From Auanema rhodensis (taxonomy: Eukaryota > Nematoda > Chromadorea > Rhabditida > Rhabditidae), in NCBI GenBank assembly GCA_964057225.1, contig OZ059898.1, forward strand, positions 16,903,267-16,967,266: DNA of 64,000 nucleotides, written 5' to 3'. Below, in pieces: positions 41,401-53,835 of this stretch (position 1 is the stretch's first letter; every line of letters begins with the position of its first letter). The position numbers and the translations under genes were made by a program. The notes beneath the pieces are model-generated. The model did no database searches and was not told the DNA's origin. It saw nothing but the letters and a program-made list of their open reading frames with translations.

Positions 41401-42093
41401 TACACTAATGCATCATTTTTCAAACGATCATAACTAATTTTTGTATTAAGCGTTTCTCAATGTAGTATAGTGCATTCGATGCGGATTTTTAAGCTGCGTC
41501 GATCTGTGTTATCAGATTTGCGCTAGCTTAAAAATGCACCGAGATATCAACTGATATAAGTTCACACTTATATCCTCGATTTTCACCCTGAAGAATTAAT
41601 TTTTTTGTTGAATAACATTGTCCATCGTCTTTGCCTTGAGAAAAGGAATTTGAAAACATCTACTTTTTGCTAAATTATTTTGAAATTTTTCGAAAAAATT
41701 TTTGTCAAAATGTTTTTGGAAGCAATGTTGAGTGTACATGGAAACTCAACATACACTAATGCATCATTTTTCAAACGATCATAACTAATTTTTGTATTAA
41801 GCGTTTTTCAATGTAGTATAGTGCATTTGATGCGGATTTTTAAGCTGCGTCGATCTGTGTTATCAAATTTGCGCTAGCTTAAAAATGCACCGAGATATCA
41901 ACTGATATAAGTTCACACTTATATCCTCGATTTTCACCCTGAAGAAATAATTTTTTCGTTGAATAACATTGTCCATCGTCTTTGCCTTGAAAAAAGGAAT
42001 CTAAAAACATCTACTTTTTGCTAAATTATTCTGAAATTTTTCGAAAAAATTTTTGTCAAAATGTTTTTGGAAGCAATGTTGAGTGTACATGGA
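35425..42093 (+). repeat. Nested higher-order repeat with an internal trimer duplication
   Basis: Seven ordered monomer types (39637-42093) match 35425-38934, which has ten monomers because an internal trimer is doubled (36127-37179 and 37180-38232). The trimer has the marks GGATTCTCAAG with GAGAAAAGG; TATGAGATTCGCG with CCTGATGAATTA and AACTTCTATTTTTT; then GCACC with CAAACAATC. Two further GGATTCTCAAG monomers (38935-39636) separate the two blocks. This reads as a block duplication plus a local trimer gain in one copy or loss in the other. Confidence 0.85.
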
Positions 42094-42444
42094 AACTCAA
42101 CATACACTAATGCATCATTTTTCAAACGATCATAACTAATTTTTGTATTAAGCGTTTCTCAATGTAGTATAGTGCATTTGATGCGGATTTTTAAGCTGCG
42201 TCGATCTGTGTTATCAAATTTGCGCTAGCTTAAAAATGCACCGAGATATCAACTGATATAAGTTCACACTTATATCCTCGATTTTCACCCTGAAGAAATA
42301 ATTTTTTCGTTGAATAACATTGTCCATCGTCTTTGCCTTGAAAAAAGGAATCTAAAAACATCTACTTTTTGCTAAATTATTCTGAAATTTTTCGAAAAAA
42401 TTTTTGTCAAAATGTTTTTGGAAGCAATGTTGAGTGTACATGGA

Positions 42445-45400
42445 AACTCAACATACACTAATGCATCATTTTTCAAACGATCATAACTAATTTTTGTATT
42501 AAGCGTTTCTCAATGTAGTATAGTGCATTCGATGCGGATTTTTAAACTGCGTCGATCTGTGTTATCAGATTTGCGCTAGCTTAAAAATGCACCGAGATAT
42601 GAACTGATATAAGTTCACACTTATATCCTCGATTTTCACCCTGAAGAAATAATTTTTTCGTTGAATAACATTGTCCATCGTCTTTGCCTCGAGAAAAGGA
42701 ATTTGAAAACATCTACTTTTTGCTAAATTATTTTGAAATTTTTCGAAAAAATTTTTGTCAAAATGTTTTTGGAAGCAATGTTGAGTGTACATGGAAACTC
42801 AACATACACTAATGCATCATTTTTCAAACGATCATAACAAATTTTTGTATTAAGCGTTTCTCAATGTAGTATAGTGCATTCGATGCGAATTTTTTAGCTG
42901 CGTCGATCTGTGTTATGAGATTTGCGCTAGCTTAAAAATGCACCGAGATATCAACTGATATAAGTTCACACTTATATCCTCGATTTTCACCCTGAAGAAT
43001 TAATTTTTTCGTTGAATAACATTGTCCATCGTCTTTGCTTTGAAAAAAGGAATCTAAAAACTTCTATTTTTTGCTAAATTATTTTGAAATTTTTCGAAAA
43101 AATTTTTGTCAAAATGTTTTTGGAAGCAATGTTGAGTGTACATGTAAACTCAACATACACTAATGCACCATTTTTCAAACAATCATAACTAATTTTTGTA
43201 TTAAGCGTTTTTCAATGTAGTATAGTGCATTTGATGCGGATTTTTAAGCTGCGTCGATCTGTGTTATCAAATTTGCGCTAGCTTAAAAATGCACCGAGAT
43301 ATCAACTGATATAAGTTCACACTTATATCCTCGATTTTCACCCTGAAGAAATAATTTTTTCGTTGAATAACATTGTCCATCGTCTTTGCCTTGAAAAAAG
43401 GAATCTAAAAACATCTACTTTTTGCTAAATTATTCTGAAATTTTTCGAAAAAATTTTTGTCAAAATGTTTTTGGAAGCAATGTTGAGTGTACATGGAAAC
43501 TCAACATACACTAATGCATCATTTTTCAAACGATCATAACTAATTTTTGTATTAAGCGTTTCTCAATGTAGTATAGTGCATTTGATGCGGATTTTTAAGC
43601 TGCGTCGATCTGTGTTATCAAATTTGCGCTAGCTTAAAAATGCACCGAGATATCAACTGATATAAGTTCACACTTATATCCTCGATTTTCACCCTGAAGA
43701 AATAATTTTTTCGTTGAATAACATTGTCCATCGTCTTTGCCTTGAAAAAAGGAATCTAAAAACATCTACTTTTTGCTAAATTATTCTGAAATTTTTCGAA
43801 AAAATTTTTGTCAAAATGTTTTTGGAAGCAATGTTGAGTGTACATGGAAACTCAACATACACTAATGCATCATTTTTCAAACGATCATAACTAATTTTTG
43901 TATTAAGCGTTTCTCAATGTAGTATAGTGCATTCGATGCGGAATTTTAAACTGCGTCGATCTGTGTTATCAGATTTGCGCTAGCTTAAAAATGCACCGAG
44001 ATATGAACTGATATAAGTTCACACTTATATCCTCGATTTTCACCCTGAAGAAATAATTTTTTCGTTGAATAACATTGTCCATCGTCTTTGCCTCGAGAAA
44101 AGGAATTTGAAAACATCTACTTTTTGCTAAATTATTTTGAAATTTTTCGAAAAAATTTTTGTCAAAATGTTTTTGGAAGCAATGTTGAGTGTACATGGAA
44201 ACTCAACATACACTAATGCATCATTTTTCAAACGATCATAACAAATTTTTGTATTAAGCGTTTCTCAATGTAGTATAGTGCATTCGATGCGGATTTTTAA
44301 GCTGCGTCGATCTGTGTTATGAGATTTGCGCTAGCTTAAAAATGCACCGAGATATCAACTGATATAAGTTCACACTTATATCCTCGATTTTCACCCTGAA
44401 GAATTAATTTTTTCGTTGAATAACATTGTCCATCGTCTTTGCTTTGAAAAAAGGAATCTAAAAACATCTACTTTTTGCTAAATTATTTTGAAATTTTTCG
44501 AAAAAATTTTTGTCAAAATGTTTTTGGAAGCAATGTTGAGTGTACATGTAAACTCAACATACACTAATGCACCATTTTTCAAACAATCATAACTAATTTT
44601 TGTATTAAGCGTTTTTCAATGTAGTATAGTGCATTTGATGCGGATTTTTAAGCTGCGTCGATCTGTGTTATCAAATTTGCGCTAGCTTAAAAATGCACCG
44701 AGATATCAACTGATATAAGTTCACACTTATATCCTCGATTTTCACCCTGAAGAAATAATTTTTTCGTTGAATAACATTGTCCATCGTCTTTGCCTTGAAA
44801 AAAGGAATCTAAAAACATCTACTTTTTGCTAAATTATTCTGAAATTTTTCGAAAAAATTTTTGTCAAAATGTTTTTGGAAGCAATGTTGAGTGTACATGG
44901 AAACTCAACATACACTAATGCATCATTTTTCAAACGATCATAACTAATTTTTGTATTAAGCGTTTCTCAATGTAGTATAGTGCATTTGATGCGGATTTTT
45001 AAGCTGCGTCGATCTGTGTTATCAAATTTGCGCTAGCTTAAAAATGCACCGAGATATCAACTGATATAAGTTCACACTTATATCCTCGATTTTCACCCTG
45101 AAGAAATAATTTTTTCGTTGAATAACATTGTCCATCGTCTTTGCCTTGAAAAAAGGAATCTAAAAACATCTACTTTTTGCTAAATTATTCTGAAATTTTT
45201 CGAAAAAATTTTTGTCAAAATGTTTTTGGAAGCAATGTTGAGTGTACATGGAAACTCAACATACACTAATGCATCATTTTTCAAACGATCATAACTAATT
45301 TTTGTATTAAGCGTTTCTCAATGTAGTATAGTGCATTCGATGCGGATTTTTAAACTGCGTCGATCTGTGTTATCAGATTTGCGCTAGCTTAAAAATGCAC

Positions 45401-46305
45401 CGAGATATGAACTGATATAAGTTCACACTTATATCCTCGATTTTCACCCTGAAGAAATAATTTTTTCGTTGAATAACATTGTCCATCGTCTTTGCCTCGA
45501 GAAAAGGAATTTGAAAACATCTACTTTTTGCTAAATTATTTTGAAATTTTTCGAAAAAATTTTTGTCAAAATGTTTTTGGAAGCAATGTTGAGTGTACAT
45601 GGAAACTCAACATACACTAATGCATCATTTTTCAAACGATCATAACAAATTTTTGTATTAAGCGTTTCTCAATGTAGTATAGTGCATTCGATGCGGATTT
45701 TTAAGCTGCGTCGATCTGTGTTATGAGATTTGCGCTAGCTTAAAAATGCACCGAGATATCAACTGATATAAGTTCACACTTATATCCTCGATTTTCACCC
45801 TGAAGAATTAATTTTTTCGTTGAATAACATTGTCCATCGTCTTTGCTTTGAAAAAAGGAATCTAAAAACATCTACTTTTTGCTAAATTATTTTGAAATTT
45901 TTCGAAAAAATTTTTGTCAAAATGTTTTTGGAAGCAATGTTGAGTGTACATGTAAACTCAACATACACTAATGCACCATTTTTCAAACAATCATAACTAA
46001 TTTTTGTATTAAGCGTTTTTCAATGAAGTATAGTGCATTTGATGCGGATTTTTAAGCTGCGTCGATCTGTGTTATCAAATTTGCGCTAGCTTAAAAATGC
46101 ACCGAGATATCAACTGATATAAGTTCACACTTATATCCTCGATTTTCACCCTGAAGAAATAATTTTTTCGTTGAATAACATTGTTCATCGTCTTTGCCTT
46201 GAAAAAAGGAATCTAAAAACATCTACTTTTTGCTAAATTATTCTGAAATTTTTCGAAAAAATTTTTGTCAAAATGTTTTTGGAAGCAATGTTGAGTGTAC
46301 ATGGA
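42445..46305 (+). repeat. Tetrameric higher-order repeat, 2.75 copies (1404 bp each)
   Basis: Copies start at 42445, 43849 and 45253. Each begins with a monomer carrying GAGATATGAAC and the private GCCTCGAGAAAAGG. Next come a TATGAGAT / CTTTGCTTTG / CATGTAAAC monomer, a GCACC / CAAACAATC monomer and a TATCAAATTTG / ATTCTG monomer. The third copy lacks the fourth monomer, being followed by a different type at 46306. CTCGAG occurs in this block only, as far as I could see. Confidence 0.88.
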
Positions 46306-47358
46306 AACTCAACATACACTAATGCATCATTTTTCAAACGATCATAACTAATTTTTGTATTAAGCGTTTCTCAATGTAGTATAGTGCATTCGATGCGGAT
46401 TTTTAAACTGCGTCGATCTGTGTTATCAGATTTGCGCTAGCTTAAAAATGCACCGAGATATGAACTGATATAAGTTCACACTTATATCCTCGATTTTCAC
46501 CCTGAAGAATTATTTTTTTCGTTGAATAACATTGTCCATCGTCTTTGCCTTGAAAAAAGAAATCTAAAAACATCTACTTTTTGCTAAATTATTCTGAAAT
46601 TTTTCGAAAAAATTTTTGTCAAAATGTTTTTGGAAGCAATGTTGAGTGTACATGGAAACTCAACATACACTAATGCATCATTTTTCAAACGATCATAACA
46701 AATTTTTGTATTAAGCGTTTCTCAATGTAGTATAGTGCATTCGATGCGGATTTTTAAGCTGCGTCGATCTGTGTTATGAGATTTGCGCTAGCTTAAAAAT
46801 GCACCGAGATATCAACTGATATAAGTTCACACTTATATCCTCAATTTTCACCCTGAAGAAATAATTTTTTCGTTGAATAACATTGTCCATCGTCTTTGCC
46901 TTGAAAAAAGGAATCTAAAAACATCTACTTTTTGCTAAATTATTTTGAAGTTTTTCGAAAAAATTTTTGTCAAAATGTTTTTGGAAGCAATGTTGAGTGT
47001 ACATGGAAACTCAACATACACTAATGCATCATTTTTCAAACGATCATAACTAATTTTTGTATTAAGCGTTTCTTAATGTAGTATAGTGCATTTGATGCGG
47101 ATTTTTAAGCTGCGTCGATCTGTGTTATCAAATTTGCGCTAGCTTAAAAATGCACCGAGATATCAACTGATATAAGTTCACACTTATATCCTCAATTTTC
47201 ACCCTGAAGAAATAATTTTTTCGTTGAATAACATTGTCCATCGTCTTTGCCTTGAAAAAAGGAATCTAAAAACATCTACTTTTTGCTAAATTATTTTGAA
47301 GTTTTTCGAAAAAATTTTTGTCAAAATGTTTTTGGAAGCAATGTTGAGTGTACATGGA

Positions 47359-49113
47359 AACTCAACATACACTAATGCATCATTTTTCAAACGATCATAA
47401 CTAATTTTTGTATTAAGCGTTTCTCAATGTAGTATAGTGCATTCGATGCGGATTTTTAAGCTGCGTCGATCTGTGTTATCAGATTTGAGCTAGCTTAAAA
47501 ATGCACCGAGATATCAACTGATATAAGTTCACACTTATATCCTCGATTTTCACCCTGAAGAAATAATTTTTTCGTTGAATAACATTGTCCATCGTCTTTG
47601 CCTTGAAAAAAGGAATCTAAAAACATCTACTTTTTGCTAAATTATTTTGAAGTTTTTCGAAAAAATTTTTGTCAAAATGTTTTTGGAAGCAATGTTGAGT
47701 GTACATGGAAACTCAACATACACTAATGCATCATTTTTCAAACGATCATAACTAATTTTTGTATTAGGCGTTTCTCAATGTAGTATAGTGCATTCGATGC
47801 GGATTTTCAAGCTGCGTCGATCTGTGTTATCAGATTTGCGCTAGCTTAAAAATGCACCGAGATATCAACTGATATAAGTTCACACTTATATCCTCGATTT
47901 TCACCCTGAAGAATTAATTTTTTTGTTGAATAACATTGTCCATCGTCTTTGCCTTGAGAAAAGGAATTTGAAAACATCTACTTTTTGCTAAATTATTTTG
48001 AAATTTTTCGAAAAAATTTTTGTCAAAATGTTTTTGGAAGCAATGTTGAGTGTACATGGAAACTCAACATACACTAATGCATCATTTTTCAAACGATCAT
48101 AACAAATTTTTGTATTAAGCGTTTCTCAATGTAGTATAGTGCATTCGATGCGGATTTTTAAGCTGCGTCGATCTGTGTTATGAGATTTGCGCTAGCTTAA
48201 AAATGCACCGAGATATCAACTGATATAAGTTCACACTTATATCCTCGATTTTCACCCTGAAGAATTAATTTTTTCGTTGAATAACATTGTCCATCGTCTT
48301 TGCTTTGAAAAAAGGAATCTAAAAACTTCTATTTTTTGCTAAATTATTTTGAAATTTTTCGAAAAAATTTTTGTCAAAATGTTTTTGGAAGCAATGTTGA
48401 GTGTACATGTAAACTCAACATACACTAATGCACCATTTTTCAAACAATCATAACTAATTTTTGTATTAAGCGTTTTTCAATGTAGTATAGTGCATTTGAT
48501 GCGGATTTTTAAGCTGCGTCGATCTGTGTTATCAAATTTGCGCTAGCTTAAAAATGCACCGAGATATCAACTGATATAAGTTCACACTTATATCCTCGAT
48601 TTTCACCCTGAAGAAATGATTTTTTCGTTGAATAACATTGTCCATCGTCTTTGCCTTGAAAAAAGGAATCTAAAAACATCTACTTTTTGCGAAATTATTC
48701 TGAAATTTTTCGAAAAAATTTTTGTCAAAATGTTTTTGGAAGCAATGTTGAGTGTACATGGAAACTCAACATACACTAATGCATCATTTTTCAAACGATC
48801 ATAACTAATTTTTGTATTAAGCGTTTCTCAATGTAGTATAGTGCATTCGATGCGGATTTTTAAACTGCGTCGATCGGTGTTATCAGATTTGCGCTAGCTT
48901 AAAAATGCACCGAGATATGAACTGATATAAGTTCACACTTATATCCTCGATTTTCACCCTGAAGAATTATTTTTTTCGTTGAATAACATTGTCCATCGTC
49001 TTTGCCTTGAAAAAAGAAATCTAAAAACATCTACTTTTTGCTAAATTATTCTGAAATTTTTCGAAAAAATTTTTGTCAAAATGTTTTTGGAAGCAATGTT
49101 GAGTGTACATGGA
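47359..49113 (+). repeat. Pentamer block, also found at 50869-52623
   Basis: Five monomers in order: AGATTTGAGCT; GGATTTTCAAG-like with GAGAAAAGG; TATGAGAT with AACTTCTATTTTTT and CATGTAAAC; GCACC with GAAGAAATGATT; AAACTG with GATATGAAC and AAAAGAAATC. The same order, including the rare GAAATGATT, recurs exactly 3510 bp (ten monomers) later. Private changes in this copy include TATTAGGCG, TTTTGCGAAATT and GATCGGTGTT. Confidence 0.8.
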
Positions 49114-50868
49114 AACTCAACATACACTAATGCATCATTTTTCAAACGATCATAACAAATTTTTGTATTAAGCGTTTCTCAATGTAGTATAGTGCATTCG
49201 ATGCGGATTTTTAAGCTGCGTCGATCTGTGTTATGAGATTTGCGCTAGCTTAAAAATGCACCGAGATATCAACTGATATAAGTTCACACTTATATCCTCA
49301 ATTTTCACCCTGAAGAAATAATTTTTTCGTTGAATAACATTGTCCATCGTCTTTGCCTTGAAAAAAGGAATCTAAAAACATCTACTTTTTGCTAAATTAT
49401 TTTGAAGTTTTTCGAAAAAATTTTTGTCAAAATGTTTTTGGAAGCAATGTTGAGTGTACATGGAAACTCAACATACACTAATGCATCATTTTTCAAACGA
49501 TCATAACTAATTTTTGTATTAAGCGTTTCTCAATGTAGTATAGTGCATTTGATGCGGATTTTTAAGCTGCGTCGATCTGTGTTATCAAATTTGCGCTAGC
49601 TTAAAAATTCACCGAGATATCAACTGATATAAGTTCACACTTATATCCTCGATTTTCACCCTGAAGAAATAATTTTTTCGTTGAATAACATTGTCCATCG
49701 TCTTTGCCTTGAAAAAAGGAATCTAAAAACATCTACTTTTTGCTAAATTATTCTGAAATTTTTCGAAAAAATTTTTGTCAAAATGTTTTTGGAAGCAATG
49801 TTGAGTGTACATGGAAACTCAACATACACTAATGCATCATTTTTCAAACGATCATAACTAATTTTTGTATTAAGCGTTTCTCAATGTAGTATAGTGCATT
49901 CGATGCGGATTTTCAAACTGCGTCGATCTGTGTTATCAGATTTGCGCTAGCTTAAAAATGCACCGAGATATGAACTGATATAAGTTCACACTTATATCCT
50001 CGATTTTCACCCTGAAGAATTATTTTTTTCGTTGAATAACATTGTCCATCGTCTTTGCCTTGAAAAAAGAAATCTAAAAACATCTACTTTTTGCTAAATT
50101 ATTCTGAAATTTTTCGAAAAAATTTTTGTCAAAATGTTTTTGGAAGCAATGTTGAGTGTACATGGAAACTCAACATACACTAATGCATCATTTTTCAAAC
50201 GATCATAACAAATTTTTGTATTAAGCGTTTCTCAATGTAGTATAGTGCATTCGATGCGGATTTTTAAGCTGCGTCGATCTGTGTTATCAAATTTGCGCTA
50301 GCTTAAAAATGCACCGAGATATCAACTGATATAAGTTCACACTTATATCCTCAATTTTCACCCTGAAGAAATAATTTTTTCGTTGAATAACATTGTCCAT
50401 CGTCTTTGCCTTGAAAAAAGGAATCTAAAAACATCTACTTTTTGCTAAATTATTTTGAAGTTTTTCGAAAAAATTTTTGTCAAAATGTTTTTGGAAGCAA
50501 TGTTGAGTGTACATGGAAACTCAACATACACTAATGCATCATTTTTCAAACGATCATAACTAATTTTTGTATTAAGCGTTTCTCAATGTAGTATAGTGCA
50601 TTCGATGCGGATTTTTAAGCTGCGTCGATCTGTGTTATCAGATTTGAGCTAGCTTAAAAATGCACCGAGATATCAACTGATATAAGTTCACACTTATATC
50701 CTCGATTTTCACCCTGAAGAAATAATTTTTTCGTTGAATAACATTGTCCATCGTCTTTGCCTTGAAAAAAGGAATCTAAAAACATCTACTTTTTGCTAAA
50801 TTATTTTGAAGTTTTTCGAAAAAATTTTTGTCAAAATGTTTTTGGAAGCAATGTTGAGTGTACATGGA

Positions 50869-52623
50869 AACTCAACATACACTAATGCATCATTTTTCAA
50901 ACGATCATAACTAATTTTTGTATTAAGCGTTTCTCAATGTAGTATAGTGCATTCGATGCGGATTTTTAAGCTGCGTCGATCTGTGTTATCAGATTTGAGC
51001 TAGCTTAAAAATGCACCGAGATATCAACTGATATAAGTTCACACTTATATCCTCGATTTTCACCCTGAAGAAATAATTTTTTCGTTGAATAACATTGTCC
51101 ATCGTCTTTGCCTTGAAAAAAGGAATCTAAAAACATCTACTTTTTGCTAAATTATTTTGAAGTTTTTCGAAAAAATTTTTGTCAAAATGTTTTTGGAAGC
51201 AATGTTGAGTGTACATGGAAACTCAACATACACTAATGCATCATTTTTCAAACGATCATAACTAATTTTTGTATAAAGCGTTTCTCAATGTAGTATAGTG
51301 CATTCGATGCAGATTTGTAAGCTGCGTCGATCTGTGTTATCAGATTTGCGCTAGCTTAAAAATGCACCGAGATATCAACTGATATAAGTTCACACTTATA
51401 TCCTCGATTTTCACCCTGAAGAATTAATTTTTTTGTTGAATAACATTGTCCATCGTCTTTGCCTTGAGAAAAGGAATTTGAAAACATCTACTTTTTGCTA
51501 AATTATTTTGAAATTTTTCGAAAAAATTTTTGTCAAAATGTTTTTGGAAGCAATGTTGAGTGTACATGGAAACTCAACATACACTAATGCATCATTTTTC
51601 AAACGATCATAACAAATTTTTGTATTAAGCGTTTCTCAATGTAGTATAGTGCATTCGATGCGGATTTTTAAGCTGCGTCGATCTGTGTTATGAGATTTGC
51701 GCTAGCTTAAAAATGCACCGAGATATCAACTGATATAAGTTCACACTTATATCCTCGATTTTCACCCTGAAGAATTAATTTTTTCGTTGAATAACATTGT
51801 CCATCGTCTTTGCTTTGAAAAAAGGAATCTAAAAACTTCTATTTTTTGCTAAATTATTTTGAAATTTTTCGAAAAAATTTTTGTCAAAATGTTTTTGGAA
51901 GCAATGTTGAGTGTACATGTAAACTCAACATACACTAATGCACCATTTTTCAAACAATCATAACTAATTTTTGTATTAAGCGTTTTTCAATGTAGTATAG
52001 TGCATTTGATGCGGATTTTTAAGCTGCGTCGATCTGTGTTATCAAATTTGCGCTAGCTTAAAAATGCACCGAGATATCAACTGATATAAGTTCACACTTA
52101 TATCCTCGATTTTCACCCTGAAGAAATGATTTTTTCGTTGAATAACATTGTCCATCGTCTTTGCCTTGAAAAAAGGAATCTAAAAACATCTACTTTTTGC
52201 TAAATTATTCTGAAATTTTTCGAAAAAATTTTTGTCAAAATGTTTTTGGAAGCAATGTTGAGTGTACATGGAAACTCAACATACACTAATGCATCATTTT
52301 TCAAACGATCATAACTAATTTTTGTATTAAGCGTTTCTCAATGTAGTATAGTGCATTCGATGCGGATTTTTAAACTGCGTCGATCTGTGTTATCAGATTT
52401 GCGCTAGCTTAAAAATGCACCGAGATATGAACTGATATAAGTTCACACTTATATCCTCGATTTTCACCCTGAAGAATTATTTTTTTCGTTGAATAACATT
52501 GTCCATCGTCTTTGCCTTGAAAAAAGAAATCTAAAAACATCTACTTTTTGCTAAATTATTCTGAAATTTTTCGAAAAAATTTTTGTCAAAATGTTTTTGG
52601 AAGCAATGTTGAGTGTACATGGA
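50869..52623 (+). repeat. Second copy of the pentamer block at 47359-49113
   Basis: The order and rare marks are the same as at 47359-49113, including GAAGAAATGATT. Private changes in this copy are GTATAAAGCG and GATGCAGATTTGTAAG in its second monomer. Its last monomer (52273-52623) is also the first monomer of the hexamer that is tripled at 52273-59166. A partial third occurrence of the order appears at 59167-60223. Confidence 0.78.
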
Positions 52624-53325
52624 AACTCAACATACACTAATGCATCATTTTTCAAACGATCATAACAAATTTTTGTATTAAGCGTTTCTCAATGTAGTAT
52701 AGTGCATTCGATGCGGATTTTTAAGCTGCGTCGATCTGTGTTATGAGATTTGCGCTAGCTTAAAAATCCACCGAGATATCAACTGATATAAGTTCACACT
52801 TATATCCTCAATTTTCACCCTGAAGAAATAATTTTTTCGTTGAATAACATTGTCCATCGTCTTTGCCTTGAAAAAAGGAATCTAAAAACATCTACTTTTT
52901 GCTAAATTATTCTGAAATTTTTCGAAAAAATTTTTGTCAAAATGTTTTTGGAAGCAATGTTGAGTGTACATGGAAACTCAACATACACTAATGCATCATT
53001 TTTCAAACGATCATAACAAATTTTTGTATTAAGCGTTTCTCAATGTAGTATAGTGCATTCGATGCGGATTTTTAAGCTGCGTCGATCTGTGTTATGAGAT
53101 TTGCGCTAGCTTAAAAATGCACCGAGATATCAACTGATATAAGTTCACACTTATATCCTCAATTTTCACCCTGAAGAAATAATTTTTTCGTTGAATAACA
53201 TTGTCCATCGTCTTTGCCTTGAAAAAAGGAATCTAAAAACATCTACTTTTTGCTAAATTATTTTGAAGTTTTTCGAAAAAATTTTTGTCAAAATGTTTTT
53301 GGAAGCAATGTTGAGTGTACATGGA

Positions 53326-53333
53326 AACTCAAC
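53326..53333 (+). repeat. Target-site duplication, left copy
   Basis: AACTCAAC, identical to 53902-53909. In uninterrupted monomers it occurs once, followed by ATACACTAATG. Here it is followed by the element's GGCGCTT. Confidence 0.95.
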
Positions 53334-53361
53334 GGCGCTTGTTTAGTAGATGCCACCCCCC
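53334..53361 (+). repeat. Left terminal inverted repeat (28 bp)
   Basis: Key parts are the start GGCGCTTGTTTAGTAG and the end GCCACCCCCC. It matches the reverse complement of 53874-53901 at 25 of 28 positions. The mismatches are at terminal-repeat positions 3, 7 and 17. The outermost two bases, GG, agree at both ends. Confidence 0.93.
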
Positions 53362-53367
53362 TCTGTG

Positions 53368-53390
53368 GCGCATGCCGTATGCTAATGCGC
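53368..53390. repeat. Subterminal hairpin in the transposon
   Basis: GCGCAT (53368-53373) pairs with ATGCGC (53385-53390), 6 bp, around an 11-nt loop. It lies just inside the left terminal repeat. Its role is unknown. Confidence 0.6.
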
Positions 53391-53399
53391 TCGATCAAA

Positions 53400-53473
53400 A
53401 TTTTATCAGAATAATTAAAGTTTTCTGAATAATAATAAGAAGATGATACGAAAAAGTTTAGATTTTATCAGAA
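53400..53473 (+). repeat. Short direct repeat in the transposon
   Basis: ATTTTATCAGAA occurs at 53400-53411 and again at 53462-53473, with starts 62 bp apart. Subterminal short repeats can be transposase binding sites in DNA transposons, but this pair has no mirror copy seen near the right end. Confidence 0.6.
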
Positions 53474-53482
53474 AGTTTGTTT

Positions 53483-53523
53483 TTGGGCACTGCATATAAA
53501 TCTAATACAGCGGGAGTGCCCAA
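53483..53523. repeat. 9-bp-stem hairpin in the transposon
   Basis: TTGGGCACT (53483-53491) and AGTGCCCAA (53515-53523) are exact reverse complements with a 23-nt A+T-rich loop. No run of T follows directly, so it does not look like a terminator. Confidence 0.8.
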
Positions 53524-53539
53524 TGTCAAACCCGGGGGG

Positions 53540-53562
53540 TCTGGGGGGGTATCCCCCCCAGA
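53540..53562. repeat. G/C-tract hairpin in the transposon
   Basis: TCTGGGGGGG (53540-53549) pairs perfectly with CCCCCCCAGA (53553-53562) around the 3-nt loop TAT. A second G6 run lies just upstream (53534-53539). It is the most G+C-rich point in the whole window and stands out sharply from the satellite. Confidence 0.85.
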
Positions 53563-53781
53563 TGTATAGAAGCATACTTAAATATCAAAATAAGATTCCT
53601 TCTTAAAACTATTTCATTTTTCGAATTAATGACAATATTTTAAACTAACGACTTTTTTTTAAATTTTTCTACTGCGTGCAGATTTATTTTGAATCCAAAA
53701 GAAGTGAAAATACGCCATTTTTACATTAGCGCAACATCATTTGCATATAGCATACCCTAGCAAGCTAAACGATGACGGTTA

Positions 53782-53793
53782 TAGCGCAGTCGG
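53782..53793 (+). promoter_or_regulatory. Pol III A box (in tRNA-like segment)
   Basis: TAGCGCAGTCGG matches the type 2 internal promoter A box consensus TRGCNNAGYNGG at every position. It starts 43 bp upstream of the B-box-like element, a normal tRNA spacing. Confidence 0.6.
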
Positions 53794-53824
53794 CAGTGGT
53801 ACGAGTTATTAATCCTAACTTATA

Positions 53825-53835
53825 AGATCGGATCC
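53825..53835 (+). promoter_or_regulatory. Pol III B-box-like element
   Basis: AGATCGGATCC agrees with GGTTCGANTCC at seven of the ten fixed positions. The TCG core and the TCC end are kept, while G52, T54 and A58 differ. It is probably weakened. The first run of five T downstream is in the satellite at 53926-53930, so any Pol III transcript would read through the right terminal repeat into the array. Confidence 0.45.

Larger units (their letters stand above)
1..53333 (+). repeat. 351-bp satellite array, left block (about 152 monomers)
   Basis: A continuous head-to-tail array. The monomer start AACTCAACATAC recurs at 346, 697, 1048, 1399 and so on every 351 bp, up to 52975. All copies have the same orientation and there are no inversions or spacers. 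Position 1 falls at base 7 of a monomer. Copies differ by scattered substitutions at recurrent sites, for example GCATTC/GCATTT, TATCAGAT/TATGAGAT/TATCAAAT, GAGATATC/GAGACATC and AATCTAAAA/AATCCAAAA/AATTTCAAAA. Length changes are rare. The last 8 bp (53326-53333) are the left copy of a transposon target duplication. Function is inferred only: satellite arrays of this size normally build centromeric or pericentromeric heterochromatin. No gene is visible in this stretch. Confidence 0.99.

Noticed and set aside
48603-48804. Overlapping 62- and 63-codon open frames on opposite strands
   Set aside because: Both arise from private substitutions in one monomer (GAAGAAATGATT and TTTTGCGAAATT) that create a start or remove a stop. 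They lie within ordinary satellite and are not protein-like.
53531-53549. Possible G-quadruplex in the transposon
   Set aside because: Only two G runs (G6 and G7) are present close together on one strand. The neighbouring C7 makes a simple hairpin much more likely than a four-run quadruplex.
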